From Devosia riboflavina (GTDB lineage: Bacteria; Pseudomonadota; Alphaproteobacteria; Rhizobiales; Devosiaceae): a DNA stretch of 64,000 bases. Made by a program: the position numbers and the translations under genes. Where the stretch lies: contig NZ_JQGC01000015.1 of assembly GCF_000743575.1 (NCBI RefSeq), positions 1 through 64,000 of the forward strand, in the 5' to 3' direction. The notes under the pieces were generated by a model. It made no database searches. It saw only the letters and a list, made by a program, of their open reading frames with translations, and was not told the origin of the DNA. Positions 30,405 through 39,679 of the stretch are shown piece after piece (the stretch's first letter is position 1; each line of letters begins with the position of its first letter).

Positions 30405-31676
30405 TCACGCCTTGGCGAGAGCCTGATCGATATCGGCAATGATGTCGTCGATGTGCTCGATGCCGACAGAAATGCGGACGAGGTCTTCGGAGACGCCGGC
30501 CTTTTTCAGCTCTTCAGCGGAAAGCTGGCGATGGGTGGTCGAGGCCGGGTGGCAGGCGAGCGATTTTGCGTCGCCGATATTGACGAGGCGCAGGATCATC
30601 TGCAGCGCGTCGATGAAGCGACCGCCTGCCTCCTTGCCGCCCTGGATACCGAAGGACAGGATGCCCGAGCCGGAACCCTTCGATATCTTCTTGGCGACGG
30701 CATTAAAGGGGCTGTCTGGCAGGCCGGCATAGTTGACCCACTGCACCTTGGGGTGGCTCTTCAAATGCTGGGCGACTTTTAGCGCATTTTCAGAATGGCG
30801 CTCGATGCGGAGACCGAGGGTTTCGAGGCCCTGCAGGATCTGGAAGGCGTTGAAGGGCGAAATGGCAGCGCCGGTATTGCGCAGCGGCACGACGCGGGCG
30901 CGGCCGATATAGGCCGCAGGCCCCAGCGCCTCGGTATAGACGACGCCATGATAGGACGGGTCGGGCTCATTGAGGACCGGGAAGCGTGCTGCGTTGGCCT
31001 TCCAGTCGAATTTGCCTGAATCGACGATAATGCCGCCGATGGAGGTGCCGTGGCCGCCGATATACTTCGTCAGCGAATGAACCACGATATCGGCGCCGAA
31101 ATCGAAGGGGCGGGTGAGGTAGGGCGTTGCGACCGTGTTGTCGACGATGACCGGGATGCCATGGCGATGGGCAATCTCGGCAATTTTTTCGATATCGACG
31201 ACATTACCGGCGGGGTTGCCGATGGATTCAAGGAAGATCGCCTTGGTCTTGTCGTCGATGGCCTTTTCGAAGCCGTCGTAATCGTCATGGGCGACGAGGC
31301 GGGCTTCGATACCCTGGCGCGGGAAGGAATGGACGAAGAGATTGTAGGTGCCACCATAGAGCTGCGCGACCGAAATGATGTTGTCGCCGACCCCGGCAAT
31401 GGTCTGGATGGCATAGGTGATGGCCGCCATGCCCGAGGCGAGTGCGAGGCCGGCAATGCCGCCTTCGAGCTCGGCGACGCGCGCTTCGAGCACGGCGGTC
31501 GTCGGGTTCATGATGCGGGTATAGATATTGCCAGCGACCTTGAGATCGAAGAGATCGGCGCCGTGCTGGGTGTTGTCGAACGTATATGAGGTCGTCTGAT
31601 AGATCGGCACAGCCGCGGCCTTGGTGGTGGCCTCCGATTCATAGCCGTGATGCAGGGCGATCGATTCCAGTTTCAT
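30405..31676 (-). CDS. metY: O-acetylhomoserine aminocarboxypropyltransferase (sulfhydrylase)
   Basis: 423 residues, a PLP-dependent gamma-replacing enzyme of the Cys/Met metabolism family that turns O-acetylhomoserine and sulfide into homocysteine. The PLP lysine is in SLTKYIGGHGTSIGG near residue 207 and the SHASQ-equivalent active-site region near FLESIGNPAGNV. Length fits MetY rather than MetB or MetC (~380). AGAGGAG precedes the ATG, in a leader with alternative pairings. Confidence 0.93.
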   Translation of the reverse strand: MKLESIALHHGYESEATTKAAAVPIYQTTSYTFDNTQHGADLFDLKVAGNIYTRIMNPTTAVLEARVAELEGGIAGLALASGMAAITYAIQTIAGVGDNIISVAQLYGGTYNLFVHSFPRQGIEARLVAHDDYDGFEKAIDDKTKAIFLESIGNPAGNVVDIEKIAEIAHRHGIPVIVDNTVATPYLTRPFDFGADIVVHSLTKYIGGHGTSIGGIIVDSGKFDWKANAARFPVLNEPDPSYHGVVYTEALGPAAYIGRARVVPLRNTGAAISPFNAFQILQGLETLGLRIERHSENALKVAQHLKSHPKVQWVNYAGLPDSPFNAVAKKISKGSGSGILSFGIQGGKEAGGRFIDALQMILRLVNIGDAKSLACHPASTTHRQLSAEELKKAGVSEDLVRISVGIEHIDDIIADIDQALAKA

Positions 31677-31763
31677 TTTTGCGGCTCCTCTTGTCCACGC
31701 GGGATCAAGATTCCGCGGCAGCCGGCGAAAGACAAGGCTGGGTGGAGATAAGTCGTTCTCCTT
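31677..31763 (-). promoter_or_regulatory. Structured metY leader, possible RNA switch
   Basis: On the minus strand a GGAGA-TCTCC hairpin (31761-31744) is followed by CTTGTC (31736-31731), a CGCGG (31717-31713) / CCGCG (31702-31698) stem whose loop has CTTG (31709-31706), and GACAAG (31695-31690) touching the Shine-Dalgarno. GACAAG can pair either with the upstream CTTGTC or with the loop CTTG as a pseudoknot. This is not an obvious SAM-II match. Confidence 0.35.
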
Positions 31764-31923
31764 GTTTGAGATTTTTTGGAATGCTTTGGGTGAAGCGCGT
31801 ATTATGACGCCATAGCACTGTGCTCCCGCAGCTTTTGCTGCGGGATTGTCTGCTTGTGGACGGACCCCGGAGCGGTATTCGCCTCGAAGTGTTTTAGTAT
31901 GTGAAGCGGATACCGCTCTGCCG

Positions 31924-31982
31924 CCATTCGAGCGTAGCTCTCATGGCCTCCTCGCCTAATTTCGCTCCACCGGAGCGAAATT
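31924..31982. repeat. Family A repeat, copy 2
   Basis: Box 1 (31924-31946) is a CCAT..GAGC-GTA-GCTC..ATGG near-palindrome. Box 2 (31958-31982) is AATTTCGCTCC-ACC-GGAGCGAAATT with perfect 11-bp arms. Order and spacing are like copy 1 upstream of phoH. Confidence 0.85.
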
Positions 31983-32331
31983 GCCTGCGGCACGGTTCGA
32001 AGTTTTCGGGCGGGAACTATCGGCGACCCTTGATCGCTCGTCGCAGGCGGCCAGCCCCGAACGTGCGCTGGAGACGATCCAGCGCCGGGCCCCCTCGCTA
32101 CTGTCGTCTGCAGACCGTCCGTGCGAGGTTGGATGGGGGTATTATGAGGGCATAATTGGGGGCGGGGATAAGTTGGATATCTTCCACTCGCCGCTACCCA
32201 TCCCATCAGTCGTCACCACCGGGCCTGTCCCGGTGGTCCCAAGCGGAGGTGAGATGGATTGCCGGGACCAGCCCGGCAATGACGATGAGGGGAGAGACCA
32301 AACGCTCGCCGCAGCTTCGCCAAGTGCAGGG

Positions 32332-32352
32332 TCCTCGGGTCAAGCCCGAGGA
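32332..32352. repeat. Family C repeat, single unit
   Basis: TCCTCGGGTCAAGCCCGAGGA is a 21-base palindromic unit with the same core as the 50087-50177 pair. It lies about 30 bp from the 3' end of the xylosidase gene and could be part of its transcript end. Confidence 0.7.
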
Positions 32353-32382
32353 TGACGAGCGGTAGGTGGGTGTACGTGGTGC

Positions 32383-34017
32383 CTACTGCGCCTTGCCGAG
32401 CAGGCTATCCACCTCATAGCGATCCGATGGATCGTGTTGTGGACGATAGGTGAAGTAATCAAAAGTGGCGGGGCTGGCGGTGCCGTTGAGGTCGTGGGCG
32501 GCGATGCCGACGAAGGCACCGGTAAAGCTGCCATGGGCCTGGTGGCCACCGCATTCATCCGAAAGAATGGAAGCGTCGAAGACGGGGCCGATCTTTTGGA
32601 GTTCCTGGCCCTCAAGGGCGTAGAAGAACTGCAGCTTTCTGCCGCGGATGGTGAGGGCGAGTTTGACCTTGCCGGTATTGGGAATCTGCACCGGGGCCGT
32701 CGGGAAGGTCAGGTTGCCATCGGGCCAGGAGATTTCCGAGTTCATGATGAGCAGTTCGCGCTGGCCATCGGAATGGGCGGTCACGGCGAGATAGAAGAAG
32801 TTGTAGCGGCTGTAATAGGCCGTAAGACCCGCCATGGTGCGTTCGTCGGTGGCGGTGAAATCGACCACGGTTTCGGCATCATAGGAAAAATGCTGCTGGC
32901 GGCGGGCGACCAGGGCCTGTTCGAACCAGGAGCCGATGGACTCGCGGCCAAAGAGGGTCAGCTTGCTGCCTTCGGTTGTAAAAATCCGCTCGGTTTCGGG
33001 CGTGCGCAGCCACTGGAAGTCGATCGGCAGGCCGTTCTCAAACGTGTAGCGCTTTTCGGCCCAATACTTTGATTCATCACGCGTTCCGGGGACTTCGACG
33101 TGAAGCGAGGGCACCGGGCCGTTCTTCACATAGAGCCAGTCGTCGTCGCCCCAATAGGCCTCTTGAATTGCCGTTTCGCGGCCAAGGACGCAGCGGCGCT
33201 CCTGGGTGGTGGGGCGGCCGGTGAGGTGAACCAGGTAGGTTTTGCCATCCTGGGTTTCGACGATGTCGCCATGGCCGGCGCGCTGCAAGGGCGCGAGCGG
33301 GGCATCCTTGGAGGTCAGAATGTGCTTTTGCGGATGGGTTTCGTATTGCCCATCGATGGTGCGCGAGCGGGCAAAGGTGCAGGCGTGGTCATAGGCCGTG
33401 CCGCCTTCGGCGGTGAGCAGATAGTACCATCCATTGCGCTTGTAGAGGTGCGGGCCTTCGACCAGTTTCAGGTCCGTACCCTGATAGATATTGGTGATCG
33501 GACCGACGAGCTTTCCGGCCTTGGGATCGAATTCCTGTAGGGCAATGCCGGCAAAGAGCAGCGGGCGGCGACGGTGATCCCACAGCATGTTGACGAAGTA
33601 TTTCTTGCCGTCGTCATCGTGGAAGAGGCTGGGATCAAAGCCCGAGGAATTGACATAGATCGGGTCGGACCACGGCCCTTCGATCTTGTCGGCCCAGACG
33701 ATGTAATTGTGCGCGTCCTTAAAGGAGCCATCCTTGCGCTTGACGTCGGTATAGACGAGCCAGAACTTTTCGCCGTCATGCGTCAGACACGGGGCCCAGA
33801 CGCCGCAGCTATCGGGATCGCCGCGCATATCGAGCTGACTCTTGCGGGTCAGCGGGCGGGTGATCAGGTCCCAGTTTGCCAGATCCTTGGAATGATGGAT
33901 CTGCACGCCCGGATACCACTCGAAGGTGGAGGTCGCGATGTAGTAATCGTCGCCGACGCGCAGAATGGACGGATCGGGATTAAAACCCGGCAGGATGGGA
34001 TTTGTCAGTTGCGGCAT
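32383..34017 (-). CDS. Glycoside hydrolase family 43 beta-xylosidase
   Basis: 544 residues. The N-terminal five-bladed propeller shows GH43 acids in NPILPGFNPDPS (catalytic base Asp near 16), SSGFDPSLFHDDDG (Asp near 127) and KLVEGPHLYK (general acid Glu near 187). A C-terminal beta-sandwich fills about 330-540, as in GH43 subfamily 11 xylosidases. No signal peptide, so it cleaves imported xylo-oligosaccharides in the cytoplasm. Last gene of the xylose operon, 9 bp after the acetyltransferase gene. Confidence 0.93.
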   Translation of the reverse strand: MPQLTNPILPGFNPDPSILRVGDDYYIATSTFEWYPGVQIHHSKDLANWDLITRPLTRKSQLDMRGDPDSCGVWAPCLTHDGEKFWLVYTDVKRKDGSFKDAHNYIVWADKIEGPWSDPIYVNSSGFDPSLFHDDDGKKYFVNMLWDHRRRPLLFAGIALQEFDPKAGKLVGPITNIYQGTDLKLVEGPHLYKRNGWYYLLTAEGGTAYDHACTFARSRTIDGQYETHPQKHILTSKDAPLAPLQRAGHGDIVETQDGKTYLVHLTGRPTTQERRCVLGRETAIQEAYWGDDDWLYVKNGPVPSLHVEVPGTRDESKYWAEKRYTFENGLPIDFQWLRTPETERIFTTEGSKLTLFGRESIGSWFEQALVARRQQHFSYDAETVVDFTATDERTMAGLTAYYSRYNFFYLAVTAHSDGQRELLIMNSEISWPDGNLTFPTAPVQIPNTGKVKLALTIRGRKLQFFYALEGQELQKIGPVFDASILSDECGGHQAHGSFTGAFVGIAAHDLNGTASPATFDYFTYRPQHDPSDRYEVDSLLGKAQ

Positions 34018-34026
34018 GGCAGTGTC

Positions 34027-34470
34027 CTAGGAGGTCGGCAGGTTCCGCCGGTATTGAATGAAGCCCGAGCGCTGCGCGACCTTGTCGTAAAGAGCGCGCG
34101 CCGTGGCATTGGATTCGTGGGTGAGCCAATAAACGCGCGAGCTGCCCTTGGCGGTGGCATCGGCGGCGACATGGTCGATCAAAGCGCTGCCAAAACCCTG
34201 GCCGCGGCCTTCGGGGGCGACAAAGAGGTCTTGCAGGTAGCAGGTGTCGGCAATGGTCCAGTTGTGGCGATGATAAATCCAGTGCACCAGCCCAACTGGT
34301 TTTCCATCCTGGAGCGCCAGGGCGCCCCAGGTGGGTTCAGTGGGATCGAGGAGGCGCGACCAGGTCGAGGCATAGATCTCGTCGGGAAGGACGGTTTCGT
34401 AGAAGGCGAGATACGCCTTCCACAATTGCGTCCATGCTTCCCGGTCGCCGGGCTCGATTCCCCGGATCAT
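34027..34470 (-). CDS. GNAT-family acetyltransferase within the xylose operon
   Basis: 147 residues with a clear GNAT acetyl-CoA loop in LFVAPEGRGQGFGSALIDHV (Gly-Arg-Gly-Gln-Gly-Phe-Gly, near residue 87) and the C-terminal TARALYDKVAQRSGFIQYRR segment. Its ATG shares one base with the xylA stop (TGATG), so it is translated with xylA. Its role in xylose use is unknown; a sugar or a protein could be the acceptor. Confidence 0.85.
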   Translation of the reverse strand: MIRGIEPGDREAWTQLWKAYLAFYETVLPDEIYASTWSRLLDPTEPTWGALALQDGKPVGLVHWIYHRHNWTIADTCYLQDLFVAPEGRGQGFGSALIDHVAADATAKGSSRVYWLTHESNATARALYDKVAQRSGFIQYRRNLPTS

Positions 34471-35777
34471 CAGACGAACCGATTGACCAGGTTTTCGAGA
34501 TATTCCTGGCGGCCGGAGCGTGGCTGCGGATTGATACCTTCGGCATGCACCTTGGCGGCGATATCGGAGAGGCTCAGCTTGCCGCCGAGGATGTCCTTGC
34601 CGATGCCGGAATTCCAGCCGGCATAGCGATCGTCGAGCAGCTTGTCGAACTCACCGTCTTCGATGAGCGCGACGGCGCCCTTGAGGCCGCGGGCGAGGGT
34701 ATCGAGGCCGAGGATGTGGCCGTGGAGCAGGTCGGCCGGATCGAGCGACTGGCGGCGCACCTTGGCGTCGAAATTGAAGCCGCCCTTGCCGAGGCCACCC
34801 TGCTTGAGGATGTAGTAGAAGGCCAGCGCCATTTCCCCGGCATTGTTGGGGAAATGGTCGGTATCCCAGCCGGACTGAAGGTCGTTGCGATTGGCGTCGA
34901 CGGAGCCGAGCATGCCGAGCGACGAGGCGACGGCCAGTTCGTGCTCGAAGGAGTGACCGGCGAGGAAGGCATGGCCGACCTCGATATTGCACTTCACCTT
35001 CTTTTCGAGACCGTACTTCTGGAGGAAGCCGTAGACCGTGGCGACGTCGTAGTCGTACTGGTGCTTGCTCGGTTCCTGGGGCTTGGGCTCGATGAGGATT
35101 TGGCCCTTGAAACCGATCTTTTCGGCATGCTCGATGACCAGGGTCAGGAAGCGGGCCATCTGGTCCTGTTCCTGGCCGATCTTGGTATTGAGCAGGGTTT
35201 CATAGCCTTCGCGGCCGCCCCAGAGCACATAATTCTCGCCGCCCAGTTCGTGGGTCAGCTCAAGCACGGATTTCACCTGGCCGGCGGCATAGGCGAACAC
35301 GGCCGGATCGGGATTGGTGGCGGCGCCAGCCATATAGCGGCGGTTGGAGAAGAGATTGGCCGTGCCCCAGAGCAGTTTTTTGCCCGACTCCTGCATCTTG
35401 GCAGCGATGATGTCGCCGATGACGCGGAGATTCTTGTTGCTCTCGTCGAGGGTTGCGCCCTCGGGCGACACGTCGACGTCATGGAAGGCGAAGTAGGGCA
35501 CGTCGATCAGGTTGAAGAATTCAAAGGCCACTTCGGCCTTGAGTTTTGCGCCCTCAAGACCCTTGTCGAACCAGGGACGATCGAAAGTACGGCCGCCAAA
35601 GGGGTCGCCGCCTTCCTGCGCAAAGGTATGCCAATAGGCGATGGCGGGGCGGATATGGTCTTCCATCCGCTTGCCGGCGATCACTTCGTCCTTGTTGTAG
35701 TGGCGATAGGCCAGGGCGTTCTTGCTGTTCGGCCCTTCGAACTTGACCTGGGAAAGTCCCTTAAAGAAATCCGTCAC
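34470..35777 (-). CDS. xylA: Xylose isomerase
   Basis: 435 residues, a TIM-barrel enzyme turning D-xylose into D-xylulose with two divalent metals. Family signatures are [15 protein letters not shown] (near residue 185), [17 protein letters not shown] (near 235) and [17 protein letters not shown] (near 270). The start codon is GTG, overlapping the xylB stop (GTGA), so it is coupled to xylB. Confidence 0.97.
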   Translation of the reverse strand: MTDFFKGLSQVKFEGPNSKNALAYRHYNKDEVIAGKRMEDHIRPAIAYWHTFAQEGGDPFGGRTFDRPWFDKGLEGAKLKAEVAFEFFNLIDVPYFAFHDVDVSPEGATLDESNKNLRVIGDIIAAKMQESGKKLLWGTANLFSNRRYMAGAATNPDPAVFAYAAGQVKSVLELTHELGGENYVLWGGREGYETLLNTKIGQEQDQMARFLTLVIEHAEKIGFKGQILIEPKPQEPSKHQYDYDVATVYGFLQKYGLEKKVKCNIEVGHAFLAGHSFEHELAVASSLGMLGSVDANRNDLQSGWDTDHFPNNAGEMALAFYYILKQGGLGKGGFNFDAKVRRQSLDPADLLHGHILGLDTLARGLKGAVALIEDGEFDKLLDDRYAGWNSGIGKDILGGKLSLSDIAAKVHAEGINPQPRSGRQEYLENLVNRFV

Positions 35778-37237
35778 TTACGTGCCTCCTCGATGGCGGG
35801 ATAGAGCGCGCGGTATCGCGCATATTGATCGGAATAGGCGGCCGACAGGGATTTGTCGGGCGCAATGGTTGTTCTTATTGGCGGCATGGCCATGACGTCG
35901 GCGGGTTTTGCGCCTTCGGCAGCGCAGAGGCCGAGACGGGCGGCGCCGAGCGCACCACCGAAATCGCCGTCCTCCGGGAGGGCGATTTCCATGTCGAGAT
36001 TGGTCGCCAGCATCTTCAACCAGAGCGCCGATTTCGAGCCGCCGCCGACGGCGAGCAGGCGGTCAATTTTCGTGCCGGCATCGGCAAGGACGCGCTGGCA
36101 ATCGCGCATGGCGAAGGTGACGCCTTCCATGACGGCCTGGGCCATTTGGGCGGTATCGGTCGATTGGCTGAGACCAGTGAAGGAGCCGCGGGCGCCGGCA
36201 TTGTTATGCGGCGTGCGCTCGCCCGAGAGATAGGGCAGGAAGATCGCTTCGCCGGGGCCGGTGAACTGGGCTTCGGCTTCGCCGGAAAGCTCGGCCTGCT
36301 TCTTGCCGGTGATGCGGGAGAGCCAATTGAGCGAATCGGTGGCCGAGAGGATGACGCCCATCTGGTGCCAGGTATCGGGGATGGCATGGCAGAAGGCGTG
36401 GACGGCGCCGGCCGTGTTGGGGCTGAACTTTTCGTTGGAGACGAAGAGCACGCCGGAAGTGCCGAGCGAAACAAAACCTTCGCCCGGGCGAATGGCGCCG
36501 ATGCCGCAGGCGGCCGCGGCATTGTCGCCGGCGCCACCGGCGACGATGACCGCGCCATCCATGCCCCAGCGCTGCGCGAGATCGCGCTTCAATTGGGCCG
36601 AGGGGGCGGAGCCTTCCACGAGGCGGGGCATGTGATCGCGGGTGAGGCCGGTTACGGCGAGGAGATCGTCGGACCAGTCGCGTTTTTTGACGTCGAGCCA
36701 GAGCGTGCCGGCGGCGTCGGACATGTCTTCGACGTGTTCGCCGGTGAGAAGCAGGCGGACGTAAGCCTTAGGGAGGAGCACCTTGGCGATTCTGTCGTAG
36801 ATCGCCGGCTCATGCTTGCGGACCCAGGCGATTTTGGGCGCCGTAAAACCGGGCATGGCGATATTGCCCGCGAGGTCTCGCAGGGTGGGGAGCGCGGCTT
36901 CCATTTCGAGGCATTCAGCGGCGGAGCGACCGTCATTCCACAGGATGCAGGGGCGCAAAACTTCGTCGTCTTTGCCCAGCAGGGTCGCGCCATGCATGTG
37001 GCCGGAAAGGCCGATGCCGCGGACGGAAGCGAGCTCGGTGGGGTGCGAGGCCTTGAGCTTGTCGATAGCGGCGAGCGTGGCGGTCCACCAATCGGTGGGG
37101 TTTTGCTCGGACCAGCCGGGATGCGGGCGCACGGGCTCGACCGCGGGGGCGGAAGCTTCGCCGAGAGCGCGGCCATGCTCGTCGATGAGCAGCGCTTTCA
37201 CACCGGACGTGCCGATATCAATGCCGAGATAGGTCAT
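35774..37237 (-). CDS. xylB: Xylulokinase
   Basis: 487 residues of the FGGY kinase family. The N-terminal phosphate-binding segment is [17 protein letters not shown], the sugar-binding region includes [11 protein letters not shown] and the C-terminal ATP site is [19 protein letters not shown]. It phosphorylates D-xylulose to feed the pentose phosphate pathway. Second gene of the operon, 90 bp after the regulator gene. Confidence 0.97.
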   Translation of the reverse strand: MTYLGIDIGTSGVKALLIDEHGRALGEASAPAVEPVRPHPGWSEQNPTDWWTATLAAIDKLKASHPTELASVRGIGLSGHMHGATLLGKDDEVLRPCILWNDGRSAAECLEMEAALPTLRDLAGNIAMPGFTAPKIAWVRKHEPAIYDRIAKVLLPKAYVRLLLTGEHVEDMSDAAGTLWLDVKKRDWSDDLLAVTGLTRDHMPRLVEGSAPSAQLKRDLAQRWGMDGAVIVAGGAGDNAAAACGIGAIRPGEGFVSLGTSGVLFVSNEKFSPNTAGAVHAFCHAIPDTWHQMGVILSATDSLNWLSRITGKKQAELSGEAEAQFTGPGEAIFLPYLSGERTPHNNAGARGSFTGLSQSTDTAQMAQAVMEGVTFAMRDCQRVLADAGTKIDRLLAVGGGSKSALWLKMLATNLDMEIALPEDGDFGGALGAARLGLCAAEGAKPADVMAMPPIRTTIAPDKSLSAAYSDQYARYRALYPAIEEARK

Positions 37238-37327
37238 GAGGCACGTACCTCAATTTTGAGATTGCAAAGCAATGGATCGTCCTCCCACCCGTGTTTCCGG
37301 GCCCGCCCTGTTGGAATGGCGGTCTTC

Positions 37328-38371
37328 TTATCTCAGATTGTCGCGCAGGAAAATGCCAATTTCAATGGGGTCAGTGGCAACGTGGCGCGCCGCGCCCAAA
37401 GCAAGGGAACGCGCCGCGGCAATGGCCTCGCGGATTTCACCATCGGGATTTTGATCGAGCACCACGTCGATGGCGCCGGAGCGGAGGCCTTCGCGGGTGG
37501 GCGCGGTCAGTTCGTGGGCGATGACGCGGAGCCTGCCGGCGCGCCCGGAATTTTTGAGCGCCGAGACGAGGCCCGCATTGCCGGCGCCGAGATTGTAGAT
37601 GCCGGAAAGCCTTGGGTTTTCGACCAGCAGTTTTGAAACGAGCGCCTCGGTTTCGCCGCGCTCATCATGGCCTTCCAGCGGGCCCAGCAGCTCGATATCC
37701 GAAAAATCGGCGGAAAGAATCTGGCGAAAACCTTCGAGGCGTTCGAGGTGGTCGCGCAGGTGCAGCGAGCCGGCGATGACGGCCACCTGGCCTCCCTGAG
37801 GCAAAAAGCGGCCGAGGAGGGAGGCGGCGGTGCGGCCGGCGGCGACGTTGTCGACGCCGATGAAATGGCGGCGATTGGAGCCGGGGAGATCCGAAACCAG
37901 GGTCATGACGGCGATGCCGCGGCGGGTGGCCGAATCGACCGCGGCGAGAATATCGGGCTCTTCAGAGGTGACGATAACGGCGCAATCGCAGGTCCGGGGA
38001 TCGAGCGCGTCGAGGCCGGCGGCGAGGGCGCCGGTATCGAGGGCGCGAATGCGCTGGGTTTCCAGGTGCATGCGATCGGCCAGGGTCGGGCCGGCGCGGC
38101 GGGTGACGGCCTCGGCCAGAGAATCCATGAATTCATTGGAGCCATCGGGGATGAAGAAAACCACCTTCAGATCGCGCGAGCGAGCCATGAGGGAGGCATT
38201 GAGATCGCGGGAGAAGCCGAGGTTCTTTATCGCCTCTTCGACCCTTTCGGTGGTCGCTGCGCGCACGCCCGGACGGCCATTGAGAACGCGGTCGACCGTC
38301 GCCAGGGATACGCCGGCCGCGCGTGCCACATCGTGCACCGTTACCCGCCGCCGAGCCGCTTCATCACTCAC
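37328..38371 (-). CDS. LacI-family transcriptional regulator of the xylose operon
   Basis: 347 residues from the GTG at 38371, which has GGGGG upstream and begins SDEAARRR; a longer TTG-started frame to 38461 adds an unconserved stretch. The N-terminal helix-turn-helix is VTVHDVARAAGVSLATVDRVLNG, followed by a periplasmic-binding-protein-like sugar domain. As first gene of the operon before xylB it most likely represses xylose genes until a pentose-type inducer binds; the ligand is inferred from context. Confidence 0.88.
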   Translation of the reverse strand: MSDEAARRRVTVHDVARAAGVSLATVDRVLNGRPGVRAATTERVEEAIKNLGFSRDLNASLMARSRDLKVVFFIPDGSNEFMDSLAEAVTRRAGPTLADRMHLETQRIRALDTGALAAGLDALDPRTCDCAVIVTSEEPDILAAVDSATRRGIAVMTLVSDLPGSNRRHFIGVDNVAAGRTAASLLGRFLPQGGQVAVIAGSLHLRDHLERLEGFRQILSADFSDIELLGPLEGHDERGETEALVSKLLVENPRLSGIYNLGAGNAGLVSALKNSGRAGRLRVIAHELTAPTREGLRSGAIDVVLDQNPDGEIREAIAAARSLALGAARHVATDPIEIGIFLRDNLR

Positions 38372-38411
38372 ACTATCCCCCGCAGTGGTTTCTTCTTGTC
38401 TCGTCGCACAG

Positions 38412-38429
38412 TTTGCGGAGCGTTCCAAA
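38412..38429. promoter_or_regulatory. Candidate LacI-type operator between regulator and galM
   Basis: TTTGCGGAGCGTTCCAAA is a partial palindrome around a central CG (GGA-x-CG-x-TCC with flanking TT/AA). LacI-family operators commonly have a central CG. It lies in the divergent control region of the xylose operon and galM. Confidence 0.35.
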
Positions 38430-38504
38430 AGGTCAAGAGCGCCGTTGCCCCGCACGGGCAAATAGCGCTAAAGCTCCGCCCCGATAGAGTTGAGGGGATT
38501 GTCT

Positions 38505-39515
38505 ATGGGCATCGACGTTTCGACCTTTGGCGAACATGGCGGCAAGCGCGTCGACCAGTTCAGGCTGGTAAGCGATACCGGCGTCACCGTCGATATCATC
38601 GGCTATGGCGTGGCTGTGCGCGATTGGCGCGTGCCAGTGGCCGGGGGCGAGCGCAGCGTCGTGCTCGGCTTCGACGATTTTGCCGCTTATCCTGAACACA
38701 GCCCGCATTTCGGTTCGCTGGCCGGGCGCGTGGCCAATCGCATCAAGGGCGCCAGCTTCGAAGTCGATGGCGTCACCTATAAGCTGCCGCCCAATGCCGG
38801 CGAATTGCAGCTCCATGGCGGTGCCGAAGGCCTTGGCCGCCAGGTCTGGTCAGGCCAGGCCGATAGCGCCAATAATGCGGTGCGCTTTACTCATTTCTCG
38901 CCCGATGGCGCCATGGGCTATCCCGGCAATGTCAATTTTGCCGCCACCTACAGCCTGCATGGAAACAAGCTGCGGCTGGAACTGACCGCTACGACCGACC
39001 GGGCAACGCCGATCAGTCTCGTGCAGCACCAGTATTTCAATCTCGGCACCAGCGAAAACGTGCTGGATCACACGATTCAGGTCAATTCGAGCGCCTATAC
39101 GCTGCTCGGCGACGATCTGGCGCCGACCGGCGCCATCCTGCCCGCACGCGGCACGCAATACGATCTTCGCCAGCCGCGCACCATGCGCGACGCCAATGGC
39201 GCTGCGCTCGATTATGATATCGGCATGGTGCTCGACACCGGCCGCAAGCATGCCGACCCGATCGCCACGGTTGTTTCGCCAGCTAAGGATCTTACCCTGA
39301 AGATTTGGTCGGATCGGCCGGGCGTGCAGGTCTACAATAGCGTCTGGACCGATATTCCGGTGCCGGGCCTCAACGGCAAGCATTATGGCAAGCATGCCGG
39401 CTTCTGCCTCGAAGACCAGAATCTCGCCGACGCCATGCACAATCCGCACTTCCCCAATATCATCCACACGCCGGAACGCCCCTATAGCCACTGGTGCGAT
39501 ATCGAAATCGCCTAG
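38505..39515 (+). CDS. galM: Aldose 1-epimerase (mutarotase)
   Basis: 336 residues. Family sites are AGRVANRIKGASFEVDG (Arg), GELQLHGGAEG (His), VQHQYFNLG (catalytic His) and, near the C-terminus, GFCLEDQNLADA (catalytic Glu). It interconverts alpha and beta anomers of aldoses, here probably xylose or its oligomers. The ATG at 38505 has GAGGGG upstream. Divergent from the xylose operon and ended by a strong terminator. Confidence 0.93.
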   Translation: MGIDVSTFGEHGGKRVDQFRLVSDTGVTVDIIGYGVAVRDWRVPVAGGERSVVLGFDDFAAYPEHSPHFGSLAGRVANRIKGASFEVDGVTYKLPPNAGELQLHGGAEGLGRQVWSGQADSANNAVRFTHFSPDGAMGYPGNVNFAATYSLHGNKLRLELTATTDRATPISLVQHQYFNLGTSENVLDHTIQVNSSAYTLLGDDLAPTGAILPARGTQYDLRQPRTMRDANGAALDYDIGMVLDTGRKHADPIATVVSPAKDLTLKIWSDRPGVQVYNSVWTDIPVPGLNGKHYGKHAGFCLEDQNLADAMHNPHFPNIIHTPERPYSHWCDIEIA

Positions 39516-39541
39516 CATCTTCTGACGCGTACGAAGGTTTG

Positions 39542-39577
39542 GGCCGCATGATCCGATCGGAATCATGCGGCCTTTTT
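39542..39577 (+). terminator. Rho-independent terminator of galM
   Basis: A perfect 11-bp stem (GGCCGCATGAT with its complement) and a 9-base loop are followed by five T. It starts 27 bases after the galM stop. Confidence 0.92.
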
Positions 39578-39597
39578 CATTTTCCCTGACAAGATCA

Positions 39598-39620
39598 AAA
39601 CATGAACAAAATTCATGTTT
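39598..39620. promoter_or_regulatory. Palindrome upstream of the WYL regulator, site 1
   Basis: AAACATGAA (39598-39606) and its exact complement TTCATGTTT (39612-39620), five bases apart. It has the size of an operator for a dimeric helix-turn-helix protein and lies 60 bases before the regulator's ATG. Confidence 0.55.
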
Positions 39621-39640
39621 AGGCATGGATTCAAGGACAA

Positions 39641-39658
39641 GAATCTGGCACCAGATTC
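39641..39658. promoter_or_regulatory. Palindrome upstream of the WYL regulator, site 2
   Basis: GAATCTGG-CA-CCAGATTC, perfect 8-bp arms with a two-base centre, 21 bases before the start codon. A second operator or a small leader hairpin. Confidence 0.5.
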
Positions 39659-39679
39659 GCCTTTGCGGGAGGGGAATGC

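Larger units (their letters stand above)
31764..32382. other. Repeat-rich intergenic region between metY and the xylosidase gene
   Basis: It contains the metY promoter area, a family A repeat (31924-31982), GC-rich short palindromes near 32210-32280 (a CCGGG..CCCGG pair) and a family C unit (32332-32352). No frame has both a ribosome binding site and protein-like composition. Confidence 0.65.

Noticed and set aside
32210..32290. Possible small gene next to the metY-xylosidase gap
   Set aside because: Short palindromic GC repeats explain the open frames; no start signal.
37261..37273. ATTGC-AAA-GCAAT palindrome before xylB
   Set aside because: Five-base arms with odd spacing, shorter than LacI-family operators; may be chance.
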